Of a stretch of 64,000 bases of DNA, positions 44,340-54,769 are shown in pieces; position 1 is the first letter of the stretch; every line of letters begins with the position of its first letter. The notes under the pieces are model-generated. The model searched no databases. It was not told where the DNA came from and was given only the letters and a program-made list of their open reading frames with translations. A program made the translations under genes and the position numbers. Where the stretch lies: positions 372,001 through 436,000 of the forward strand of contig CALYLX010000026.1 of the NCBI GenBank assembly GCA_944990035.1. The letters are read 5' to 3'. The DNA is from Clitopilus passeckerianus. Taxonomy: Eukaryota > Basidiomycota > Agaricomycetes > Agaricales > Entolomataceae.

Positions 44340-45985
44340 CGACAGCGACCCACTGGGGAGGTCCTGAGGTGGTATCGGCGTCGACAGGTTTCATCCGACT
44401 CATCCTCCTCCTTCGTCCTGACACCTGCTCCCAGCGAATCCGAATCGAGGACCCTCACTCTCTCCCAACGTGGTGCGTTGAGTCGGTCCAGAACTCCTTC
44501 CCCTCCTTCCTCTCATCAAAATCCACGCCACTCGTCTCGCTGTTCCTATCTGCAGGTGCAGGTGTACATCGAGAAGCATCTGAATCCACCAGCCGTAAAC
44601 GGGACAGACGCAGAGGAAAGGTAGGGGAGTACGAGGTTGGCGTGGGTTTTGGACATCTGGACGCTCGATCATTTGGGCAAGGTGAAATCCGGGCGTATCA
44701 TGGCGGTGTTCGTAAGTGTAAACCTTCTTCAGCACGGATAGCAGCGGCTGGAGACGCCAGAGCTCCACCCGTCCGGCTAAAAGACACCCTTTCCCTACTT
44801 CTCGCTGACGACGGACATCCAATTTGGGTTCTTCATTATCCTGCGACGACGTGTCCGTAAGTAAGAAAAAGAGAATTCAACGAGGGAATACGAACCCGAA
44901 CCCGAACTCTGGTATGGATGAGGAGACGAGGTGTGACTGTTTCGGCCACCCTAGACGACCCTGCCTGGTGCCGGTGATCGTATGTGTGAAGCCGCAGAGG
45001 TGGGAGGTCCTGAGGAGGGAGCCACAGAACCCGGCAGTGGCATGGCGTATGGTAGTGTGCGCTAAGGTTGGAACGCTTGCTGTATCCTATGGGTGTAGCC
45101 AGCTGGTGACGACGACGACGACAAAGGGGTTGCCGGTGACCAGTACGGAGGGGTAGAAAACTGGGCTGGGAAGGTTGTGGTGGGCTTGCCCGTGATCTTG
45201 AACGTAGAAACTTTCCCTCCCACCCTCAACTGCTTCCGTATATCCTGCTCTCGCGACTCATGAAGCCAGGAGAATCCTCCGTCTATTACTGTAGTTCCAA
45301 CCGTGTGTCCCCTCCTAGCATGGATCGTCCATCCACAACGCAGCCCAGCCGTTCTCCGCCGTTCTTCCCCCCACTTCTTCTTCGCCCCCTTCCCCTCGTG
45401 CCTTGACGACCGGAGGCGTTGCGCCGTTTCGAGAGAAATTCGGCCAAGTACTGTGGGGAGGACGATGGAGGTGAATGAGTAGCCGACAAAGAGAGGAGAT
45501 AGGCTCTCCAGAGAAAGCTACCACATAGAATGAGAGATGTCCTTCAGATATGGGTGGAGGATAGCTGTAGGATCGCCTGGAGGAGGGGATAAGGCTGCCA
45601 GTGGGATGGTGTGGTAGGGACGTAGTGGAGTTAGAGAAGGCGGGTCAAGGCAAGAGTATACGCGTGTCTTCAATGGTGGCCAGTCAGATGAAGGGCATAT
45701 GCATCAGCAGGTACTGGAGATGCCAAATCCTCGGGTGGGGAAGGACATCAGAATTTGTCGTGCAAAACACGACGTAAACGCTTAAAAGTCAGATAATGAA
45801 GTACGAGGAAGTCTGTATGAAGCACCTCCACCCTTAGAACCCAAATGAACGAGTTTCGGAATTGAAAATGCGGGCCATGACATGGTGGTGGAGGGACTAA
45901 GCAGGTTTATGACAGGACATGGACGAGCATATGGCTTACGTCAGCCACTGATTCCTCAACAACTCTGGCACTGACACCGGCCCGT
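44340..45985 (+). repeat. Dispersed repeat R1, long copy
   Basis: Collinear with 47590-49365. Shared landmarks in order: AGTACGAGGTTGGCGT, CTTCAGCACGGATAGCAGC (44731 and 47894), TTGGGTTCTTCATTATCCT (44823 and 47990), GATCTTGAACG.AGA, CTCGTGCCTTGAC (45398 and 48557), GTGGAGGATAGCTGT.GGATC (45553 and 48897), GTCAGATAATGAAGTA, GGCTTACGTCAGCC (45943). About 1.6 kb. No intact reading frame; the frames seen differ between copies. Confidence 0.7.
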
Positions 45986-46462
45986 TGCTCCTTCTCAGCC
46001 TTTTATCGAACCGACGCAATCACTGGTATCTGTCCAATATATCGGACGATAGTCATTAAATCCTTGACATTTCGCGTTTAATCGCAACTACTGTCCTAGA
46101 AAAAGAGAATGGTCTATCCAACACATGCGGGGTGAGTTCCAAAATGAAGCAGGGAGCGTCGTCCTCCCACTCGACTACGACGGGTTTTTTCTTCTACAAT
46201 TTTGCTCATCTTACAAGGAGAAGCAGGAGCGGGGTTAGTTGAAGAACGTTTTACCTCGTTGCTGAGGTTAAACAGACAACGACATGTAAACTATATTGGG
46301 TCGAGGGGGGATAAGGGTAGTAAGGAGTCATAGAAAGGAGATGTTTCCATCCAGTGGCGGTGTTGATTCCTTTCCAAAGAGAAGGGAAGTGGGGCGGAGG
46401 AACCAATTAAAATCCAAATACATCGAGGATCTCTCCGCACTGCACTAGATCTCGAGCAGATA

Positions 46463-46557
46463 CTAAGAATTGAGCGAGCTGGGAATGTTGGGCAACCAAA
46501 CTAGGGATCCTAAGAATTGAGCGAGCTGGGAATTGTTGGGCAACCAAACTAGGGATC
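46463..46557 (+). repeat. Perfect-type tandem duplication, 47 and 48 bp
   Basis: CTAAGAATTGAGCGAGCTGG begins both units (46463 and 46510) and each ends AACTAGGGATC. They differ by one T. It is either a very recent slippage or duplication event or an assembly join. Confidence 0.9.
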
Positions 46558-46774
46558 CCCGGACTGGCCGGATCTTATACACGCCCTCCAATTACTATAC
46601 GAGGACTCTTGATATCAGCCAGTCGGTGTCGATCCTGGCAGTCCCAGGTCCACGAGGTTGGTGGCGTGATGGTAATAATTTATTGGCTCAAGCTTTGAAC
46701 AAGCATAAAGGCCCTGTCGTAAAGCAACTCTTCAACACCTCCCTATCTCTCACCGTCCGTCTGGCGCTTCTCTC

Positions 46775-47234
46775 ATGGAACTGCCGAAGATCTCTATGTT
46801 CGCTGGGGCTGAAAGAATCAAGATAACTGGAGGAAGCTTTTCCATCCTGAAAGTCAAGACTGTGTCCGACAACGTTGACGCACTCTTCGAAGGCGTTGCT
46901 CAGGCCGCGGCTTCGACCATACGTGCGTGATATTGACTAAACCTCTGCCACTTCTCTTACCATTCCTTATCAGATTCCGTTACAATGTTTCAAGGCGCCA
47001 AAGACGTTGAGATCCACGACGCTCAATTTACAGCGATTGAGCATGAAATAATCTCCCTCCCGGTCGATTCGGCACGTTCTTCTGGGCAAGGTATATCCTT
47101 CTCTCTCTTGTCCGTCTATGACGACGTCCTGACTGATTAATGAGGGTCTCATCGTACTCCTAGGAGCTGTCGCAACTGCCAACAAACAAGGCAATGATAT
47201 TGTAAATGGACGTTTGTGTCCTGATACAGTTTAA
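46775..47234 (+). CDS. Small protein, member B of a four-gene family with a GGxF motif
   Basis: Three exons, 46775-46922, 46974-47090 and 47164-47234, encode 111 residues. It opens MELPKISMFAGAERIKITGG and has TMFQGAKDVEIHDAQFTAIE in exon 2. Exon lengths 148 and 117 nt and phase-1 junctions equal those of A and C. The third exon is the variable part of the family, ending here in GRLCPDTV. No signal peptide. Neighbours are the 46463 tandem repeat and an R1 copy, so there is no informative gene context. Confidence 0.75.
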
Positions 47235-47589
47235 CCTCCTTCCTATCGCCTCAAACAATGTATTGGAATTGTCTATTTGAGTTCAATGAACCATTTCAGG
47301 CCAGCTAGCCAACGTATCGAACTAATGACAGTCGGTAAACTGAAGTTGTATTTAATTGTAATCACTAGATTGCCGTTGCGACCGAACTCGCTTCGCCCTC
47401 CCAAGAAGTACCTAACACCAGAATTTCCAGCGACTTCCGGCTCTATTGAGAGGCGAAAGCTTTGGCGGTGTTCCTGAAAATATCTTCCATGAGTCGAATG
47501 CAATCAAGGGATCAGATAGAACCTACGCCGAAGTTGATAAGGGGACGTACGTGATAGTGGAGTACGCGAATCAAGTCCGCTCATGAGCC

Positions 47590-49365
47590 TTGAATTGTTC
47601 TTTGAATGGATATCCTGCAACCCAGGCCAGCGCGGTGTGACGTAGGATGTAGACGTAATTGGAACTTTGGCTTGAACCTCAGGCTGCATCAGACCTTGCC
47701 TTGGCGCTCGCTGCACTGCACTACCAGTCGTGGTGTAGCTCAAGAGGCATCTGAGCCCGCCTCGCGTAAACGTGTCGGAGCCAGTATCAGAAGGTCGGGA
47801 GTACGAGGTTGGCGTAGACATTGGACGTTGGATTATTCGCGGGAAGTTGACATCCGGGCGCATCACGGTGAAGCTCGTACGTGTAAACCCTCTTCAGCAC
47901 GGATAGCAGCAGCTCGAGACGCCAGATCTCCGCCCGTCCGGATAAAACACGTCTTCTCTCTCCTTTTCGCTAAGGACGAATATGCGAGTTGGGTTCTTCA
48001 TTATCCTACGAAGAACTGTTAGTATGGGAGAGGAGGGGAATACGAGAAGGGAATACGAACCTGAACTCTGGTATGGATGAAGAGAGGTGCCAGACGACGC
48101 TACTTTGGTGCCAGTACTCATAAATGTAAGGTGGCAGGGGTGAGAGGGTACGGCGAGCGTACTACGGAGGCCTAGTGGAGGGAAAGAAACGCAGAAACCA
48201 CCCATGGTATGTGGTGTGGCGGGACGTAATGGAGCAAAGGTTGGGAAGCGTGCCGTATCCTTTCCATGTAGGCTGCCGCTGATGACCATATGACGACCTC
48301 GATCAAGAGGCAGCCGGTGATCAGTAAGGAAGGGGACGTCATGATATGCTGCAGGTGATCTTGAACGCAGAGGCTCTCCCTTCCTTCCTCAACCGCTTCT
48401 TGAGATCATGGTCTCGCGACCCACGAAGTCCAGAGAACCCTCTCCCTTTCGCCGTAGTTCCCCTTGCGTGTACTTCCTCCCACGATAGATCGTCCTTCTA
48501 CAATGCAGCCTCAGCGTTCTGCCCCCTTGTTCCCTGGCTTCTTCGTCTGCACCCCTCGTGCCTTGACCCCCAGGTGCATCGGCCCACCTCAAGCGAGATT
48601 TCGGAGAGGTATGGTGGTGAGTGCAGGACCAGTAAGACGGCTTTCGAGAGAAGCGTGGACGTTGCGAAGGAACGGCGACGGTTCTTCGGCAGTAAACTTC
48701 ATATTTGACGTTCCAACAGGCCACGACGCTTTCCACTACAGGCCACCCTTTCCAACAGAATCGATAACAGCGAGATTGTGGATGGACCCATTCATTCTAA
48801 TCTCCGAATCCTGGAGTGAAAAGAAGGTCGACGAAGAGAGGAGATAAGTTCCCAAAGAAGACCACTACAGCAAGTGGGAGCTGTGCTGCAATTATGAGTG
48901 GAGGATAGCTGTGGGATCGCCTGGAGGCGAGGAAAAGGCTGCCACCGGTGTGGCGAGGCAAGGACGTAGCGGAGTCAGAGAACACGGTTCATGGGAGGGA
49001 TATTTGCGTGCCGTCTGGGGGAACCAGTCGGATGAAGGGAATGGGTGGGTAAGGGGGATCCCAAAGCCTCGGGTGGGGGCAGAAACCAGAGCAAAGAGGG
49101 ATAGATGACCGAGTTTTGTCGGGCAAAAAAGATGTAGACGCCGAAGAGCTAAAATTCGTCAATCTGCTCGTAAAAAGTCAGATATTAAAGTAAAGAGAGG
49201 TCTGTGTGACGTACCTTCACTCTCAGAAAGCAAGTGAAAGAACTTCGAGGCTGAAAGTGGGCCATACCGTGATGGTGGATGCGAACGACGAGAGTGTGAT
49301 GGCAAGATATCAACAAGCGAACGGCTTATGTCAGCCGATTCTCCCTCGGTGAACATCTTCCGACT
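47590..49365 (+). repeat. Dispersed repeat R1, long copy
   Basis: Second long plus-strand copy, collinear with 44340-45985 (landmarks given there). Ends in TCAACAAGCGAACGGCTTAT at about 49308. Differences are spread along its length, so this is not a very recent duplication. Confidence 0.7.
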
Positions 49366-49468
49366 TCCGACTTTCGCATTCCCAGGCCGGTTGTCAACGC
49401 GTCAAAGCAGGTGGGACCACACTATGAGCTCTCTTCTTTTGGCCCCAAAAGCCTTACCAGGTTGCTAG

Positions 49469-49626
49469 GAGAATCAATTAATGTCGCAACCTTTAAATAT
49501 ACTTGTGCGGTTGCTTACTCCGCACCTTTCACCGTCGAACCTGGTCGTAAGTCAAACAATATCTATCATTACGCTAAGTAGAGTGATCACCCCATCTTCC
49601 CAGCTGATACGAGCTGCCTCCCATGA
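49469..49626 (+). pseudogene. 3' end of a third Kre9/Knh1-like gene
   Basis: Two exons (49469-49546 and 49604-49626) across a 57-nt intron. They read ESINVATFKYTCAVAYSAPF, then TVEPG and DTSCLP, the last 33 residues of the family. Exon lengths of 78 and 23 nt equal those of the two full copies. Everything upstream of the preceding acceptor is replaced by R1-derived sequence, so only the tail remains. Confidence 0.8.
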
Positions 49627-49796
49627 GGGTAGTTCACCGGGTTGTGTAGCCAATGTACCGAACAAAAGTGTTCACTGGATACAAACTTATGGTTTCTTCT
49701 CAGCGAATCTTTAGATTACACCATATGTCACTTAATAAAGGGCTTCTCTCATCACAATACCTCCGAACCAGATACAACAATGCAATCCTCTTGTAA

Positions 49797-50572
49797 TCAC
49801 GCAAACAGAATACCAAGAACCATGACCGGCACCACGGCACTCAAAACCGACCCTCGTAAGAACAACTCAGAGCCAGCCCCATTCTTCCCATCACCCGTTA
49901 CGAAAGTAGCAATAGGGATTACACTCCCCGTGAACGTCCCAGTAAAGGTCTTGTCGTCTCCATAACGCCAGTTGGCCCCAACGCATGTACCGCCGCCTTT
50001 TCCATCGAGGTTGCAGTCGACCTTTGCCCCTCCTCCAAAAATTGAATCCTGCGCGTCCTGGTAATAGACATAGTGTGTGGCGTCTGCTATAATTGTGGCT
50101 GGAAACAATACAAGGGACGAAGAATCACAGGAGTTAGTTCAGAACAGTCTACGAACAAAGGTAAAAGGATTACTCACCGTCAATGGTGAGAGGATCGCTT
50201 ATATATGTTCTTGTAGTTCCAGATACCGGAGGTGGTGTGACAGTGGCAGTACCACCTGTCGTTGTCCCGGTTCCGGATAAGGGTGGCACACCTCCATAAT
50301 GAATCTCTTCGATGTAGACACTGTTGACATAATGTTCATGATATGTCGTAGCGCCATTCGCGTCTGTTCCAATGGCCTCGATCGTGCCAGAACCTGTTGG
50401 GATGCTCTTGTCAAACGTTGTCGTGGCCACTGCGTAGAGGGTGATAGTCGCTGCGTTGCATGCTAGAATTTCGAGTCGAATCAGCGTAAGTATGGCCTTT
50501 TTCTCAATAAGAAGGGTAGTGTACCAGCTAAAGGAAGGGCAAGTAAAGAGAGGGCGGTCGCAGCCTTCATTG
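49797..50572 (-). CDS. Secreted, probably GPI-anchored protein, copy 3
   Basis: Three exons, 50572-50527, 50462-50178 and 50098-49797, encode 210 residues. A signal peptide (MKAATALSLLALPLAA, spanning the first intron) is followed by GSGTIEAIGTDANGATTYHE, a Thr/Pro-rich segment, TIIADATHYV, the cysteine pair motif CNLDGKGGGTC, and a C-terminal hydrophobic tail VVPVMVLGILFA. A signal peptide with a terminal hydrophobic tail after small residues fits GPI anchoring. It is the paralogue of 59399-60136 and 60722-61468, in inverted orientation. Many Agaricomycetes have expanded families of this type; the function is unknown. Confidence 0.85.
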
Positions 50573-50914
50573 AGGAACGACGTCGATGATCGTGGCGAGG
50601 CGTCAGACGCCTGATATTAACCCAATTTGGCTCTGCTTTTAAAGTTCTGGAGGACTTGCTTTGGCCTAAATTTCGGACACGAGTAAAACATGAAAAACTT
50701 GGCAGATCCTTTCACATTGCCGGTGGGTAAGGAACAGTGATTAGCATCAGCTTCACACCTCTTCACCGCAGTCGAGCTGATGGGTGTCGATGAACATTGA
50801 ATTCCTTACCCAGCCACAGCCGCCTTGTCCTCACTTTCGGTTGGGCGTGCTAACCGGCCTCGTTCTTCCGTTCTCCCATCCTTCACTTCACATAACCGTA
50901 GGACGTACATTGAA

Positions 50915-51015
50915 CATGGAGAGATGTGCATGACGTATCTTTACCCTTGGAAACCAAGTGAATAAGTTCCAAGGTGAAACAATGGGCCATAGCACGGTGT
51001 GGTGGAAGAGAACGA
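50915..51015 (+). repeat. Dispersed repeat R1, short fragment
   Basis: Contains GACGTATCTTTACCCTTGGA, CCAAGTGAATAAGTTCCAAG and GGGCCATAGCACGGTG, as in 57300-57370. Confidence 0.55.
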
Positions 51016-51299
51016 CGACCGTTCATTTCATCCTCTTAGTCCCTTCACGTTCAACTCGTCATGATACTTGCAATTATTCCATCTATCAGTCAACGTGCTT
51101 GATCAGAATTCTAACATCTTTATGTTGACGTGGCCTAGTTTGAAGTCTATGACTTGGCCGTTTGATTGAACATAAGGTGGCATCCGCTTTCGCAGGTTAC
51201 AATTATATTGTCATTCTCGGTACCTCTTCTATCGTGGTGACGATCAAGGTAAAGAGGGTAGTATCATAAGCAAGACCTCATAGTCTATTGTTAATCACA

Positions 51300-51670
51300 A
51301 TCCGGCCTCTGTAAAGCGCAAACCCGGAGTAGGTCGCCTGCTCGAAACGGGCTACCAGCTTTCAGAACCCTAGTTTCTACTTTTTGGGGTTTTGCACACG
51401 ATGCCGCTGGTTTTACACCGTCGAACTCCGCCTTTATACTTCAAGCTCCAAGTCTAGTTTCTGACTATGCAACTGCTACTGAGCCGAAGTAACGCCCCAG
51501 TTAGGTGGTAAATGTCGCGGGTTGGCGCCCAGCAGTCTCGAATACAGACTGAGTTTTGATGTACCCTTAAATTCCCTTTTTGATGCCCGGTCAATGACGC
51601 GTTGCTGGAGGTTAAGGCGGTAACATCTTGATCCATGAGGCCACTGGTTCGAGGCAGGTTCATCGAACCT
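51300..51670 (+). repeat. tRNA-derived SINE remnants
   Basis: The unit at 51585-51670 has GCGGTAACATCTTGATC and CACTGGTTCGAGGCAGGTTC; it matches 58505-58590 closely and defines one subfamily. A weaker unit near 51330 has GGTCGCCTGCTCGAAACGGG. Confidence 0.6.
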
Positions 51671-51679
51671 TCTTCCCGC

Positions 51680-52700
51680 GAGCCGTATTCTTAAAATTTT
51701 GCCAAAACTCCCGGAATATGGCCCAGCCATTACAGTAATCAGACGTCTAAGCAGTCCATACCTCACTTCGTCAATTGATCCTCAAATAACCATTGTCAGA
51801 TTTATTGAACACGGATTATTGTCTGGCAGTCTGGCAGCCAACTGATATTACCCCCAAAGTACTAATGATGATAGCCCCGGTGTGGCCGGCTTCGTTGGCT
51901 GTTCTGATTGACGAGCGTATGGTTCATGTAGGTCACAGTTGGCGTTGCAAAGTAGCATCATAATCTAGCGATTAAGTCCTCACTTTACAATATGGCGAAG
52001 GATATCTCCTATTTTTGGGGCAGTCAACTATCCAATTCGGGACGTCAATGTAATAAGATTCGTCACCAGCGGCTGAACTTTATCGATATCACCGGGACAT
52101 AAATTGTCGCGAGACTACGAAAGGGGTGATCACCATCCAGAGCAACGGAAAAGACAAATTAGCCCGGGGAATTCTCGGCGTAGATTTCATGGAATTATAT
52201 ATGCGGTAAGCTGGTAAACCTGTGGACTGTTAGCCTTCGCACGAAAAAGGCGGCTGGGAGGGATTTGCGTCACTGTTGATGTTTATTACATCCGGACGTC
52301 TTCATACAAGGGGGGGAAAGGGGCAAGATGACGTAGGATGTCGATCAAGCTCAGGTTGCGAGATTGGCTAATAAGAGAATCTGCACGTGCACCTCTAGCG
52401 CTCAAGAGAAGTGAATACATTAGGCATGGTCGTTTCCACTCCGTTACAGTGCAGCAATTATATATGTCAGTTATGGCGTCAGTACGAAGTTTGATTGGGC
52501 GAGAAATGCCTAAATTGGGCCCCATCAGCGATAGACATGCAAGACCGGTGAGCAACTGGCCTACGCCACTCTACAGAACGTGTTTGATTGACATTGCCGC
52601 ATTAAATGGTATATCCGGAAGAAAAATCACCACCATGGGCTTTGCGTAAATACAACCCTTGTTCCGAGCCCACCTGTTGCATCTTTCTTACCACCCATTC
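51680..52700. other. No gene recognised
   Basis: Frames of up to 103 codons overlap on opposite strands (52286-52649) without motifs. The right end is the 5' flank of gene C. Confidence 0.4.
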
Positions 52701-52714
52701 CGGCCCCCACTATT

Positions 52715-53213
52715 ATGGAACTGCCAAACATTTCTATGTTCACTGGAGCTGAAGGTGTCAAGATATTTGGTGGGAGCTTTTCCATCGTGAAAGTCAAGGC
52801 CGTGCACAACAACGTCGACACATCCCCGGGAGGGCCTAGCCAGGTTGCGAATCCGACCATACGTACGTGATATTGAATATGTCTCTCTACTTCCCTCACC
52901 GTTACCCAATAGCTTCCATTACACTATTTCAAGGTGCTAAAGACGTTGAGATCCATGACACCCAGTTCACAACAACAGAGCAAGAAATCATTGCTCTTCC
53001 TCTTGATACTGCACGTCCACCTCGACAACGTAAGACTTCTCCCTCCTTTCCTCTTGTCGGTCAGTGACAATGTCCTGACAAATTCGTAAGGTTCTCATCG
53101 GACTACTAGAACTTCTCACCGTCGCCGAGGAGGGAGGCGATCTTGAAATGGTACATTGTTTCCTGGCACTGTTAATCCTCCTTCGGATTAAATACGCGTG
53201 GGGCTGGCAATAG
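52715..53213 (+). CDS. Small protein, member C of a four-gene family with a GGxF motif
   Basis: Exons 52715-52862, 52913-53029 and 53110-53213 encode 122 residues. Starts MELPNISMFTGAEGVKIFGG; exon 2 carries TLFQGAKDVEIHDTQF. Exon 1 and 2 lengths (148 and 117 nt) are those of A and B. The third exon reads QLLTVAEEGGDLEM and runs to TAG 53211-53213, possibly longer than ancestral because the usual end is lost. No localisation signal. Confidence 0.72.
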
Positions 53214-53745
53214 CTACTGATTGCAGGGATAATCAGGGTGCTTTTGGGCTGAATTGGTTGAAAGATTCATATAATGCCCCTATTCTGTTCATATCTCACC
53301 GAGTCGCTACAATAAATCTACTGGTATGGGATGCCATTTGCCTCTATTATATTTCCCTAGGCGCTGGAATCCTTTCTTAAACCTTGGGGCTTCATCTGGC
53401 CCTCGAGCTTGGGCCATTATATCCAAAGCTGACTGGGTATAATTTCGTTGCGGAGCAAGCGCACGGGCCGAGCAGAGCGCCTGAATCAAACCCACCAAAC
53501 TAACGGTGCATGTCTAGCGTTCACACTCCCTCGTTTGAATCTTAACGTTCTGTACACCTCCAAAGGTCAACTCTGGTCATTCGAAACGCTAGCGGTGGGA
53601 GCGTCATTTACACAGCAGAAAGCTTTGCTTGATATTGACGATCCAGGCTGTTCTGGCCTAGTGAGAAGCGGAACAGAGTTGGCACTCAAAAATCGGGCCG
53701 GTTAAATATGCTCACGTAGCTCTTTCCCCGTTCGTCCACGATTAT
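53214..53745. other. No gene recognised
   Basis: Short frames (60-85 codons) on both strands, none supported. Confidence 0.4.
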
Positions 53746-53749
53746 AGCT

Positions 53750-54130
53750 TATATCTCCGTTTTGCGGGTCGTTCAGTTCGGCAGCGTTCTTTTTCTGAAA
53801 ATTTCAAGGATGGAAGTATGTCATGGTCCGGCCATATGACGTCCTCATCTCACCTTTTTTGGGCAGATTGGCCAGTTAATCCTTGCCATCTGCCTACGTC
53901 GATGACATCTTTGCAGGACAAGGTTCAAATCCTCTATCTCTGCCTCGCGCTTGCTTCACTCTGGGTTGTTTCCCACCTTCCTTGCGGCTGGATGGTCCTG
54001 GTCTTCCTGGACCTTCAAGTTCATACAACTATCTCCGGCCTTTCTGCGAAGCCAAGTGTGGTATCTTCCCACAATCTGTCTTCATTGTTCCTCCAAGTCT
54101 AAATTGGTGGCTAGCAGACTTCTCTATCTA
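53750..54130 (-). repeat. Dispersed repeat R1, inverted fragment
   Basis: TTGGCCAGTTAATCCTTGCC, CTACGTCGATGACATCTTTG and CAGGACAAG follow the order of the AGATTGACGAG...CTACGTCAT...GACAAAC block at 34770 and 16040. Confidence 0.4.
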
Positions 54131-54765
54131 GTCGTTGGAAATACATTAGCTACGTGGTTGATAGGAGAATATGGGTAGGGATCGTAAAGTGAATCGCAAC
54201 ACTTTAAAGCCGCGTTTGAATAGAAGGTGAAAACGATACGAAAGGTGGAGTGTGTGCGAATGAATGTGCGGTCCGGATCGCCCCAAGGTCCTGCGCACAT
54301 GGATTCCTCTATTCACGTCAAGGGTACTTCGGCGGAGCTCGTGAACCTTTCTAGAAACAACTCGACATTGACACCAACTGGTCAGATATCTGAAAATAAA
54401 AAGAAACGTAACGCGCTGATGAGCCTTGGAGTATTTAGATAGAAAATGATACTCATACCTTCGTCATCGCATTCCAGAACTACCAGAAGGAATAGCTAAT
54501 ACCGGGTAATACAATGCCGTGCCCGTAGAAGTCAATGACGACGAGGAAGGGAATTCAGTTTCGTTCTTGCGCATAGGGGAAAAACGCAGAAGCCAGCAGC
54601 TGGAACTAATCCAAGAGTCAAATTCAGGAGCGCATCGAAGTCGATCAGGGAAAACGTACCTGAGCACAGGACCATAGAAACGAGAGCGAGATTGCGAATC
54701 ATTGATTTCACTGATGATGGCAAAATGGGCATTCATCGAATTCTACCCACCCTCTTCTAGCTCGA
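54131..54765. other. No gene recognised
   Basis: Overlapping frames of up to 90 codons on the minus strand (54464-54736) without motif. Confidence 0.4.
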
Positions 54766-54769
54766 TGTT

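Noticed and set aside
44369..44860. Open frames of 163 (plus) and 140 (minus) codons
   Set aside because: Both strands are open over the same R1 segment and the collinear copy at 47700-48010 has stops in each.
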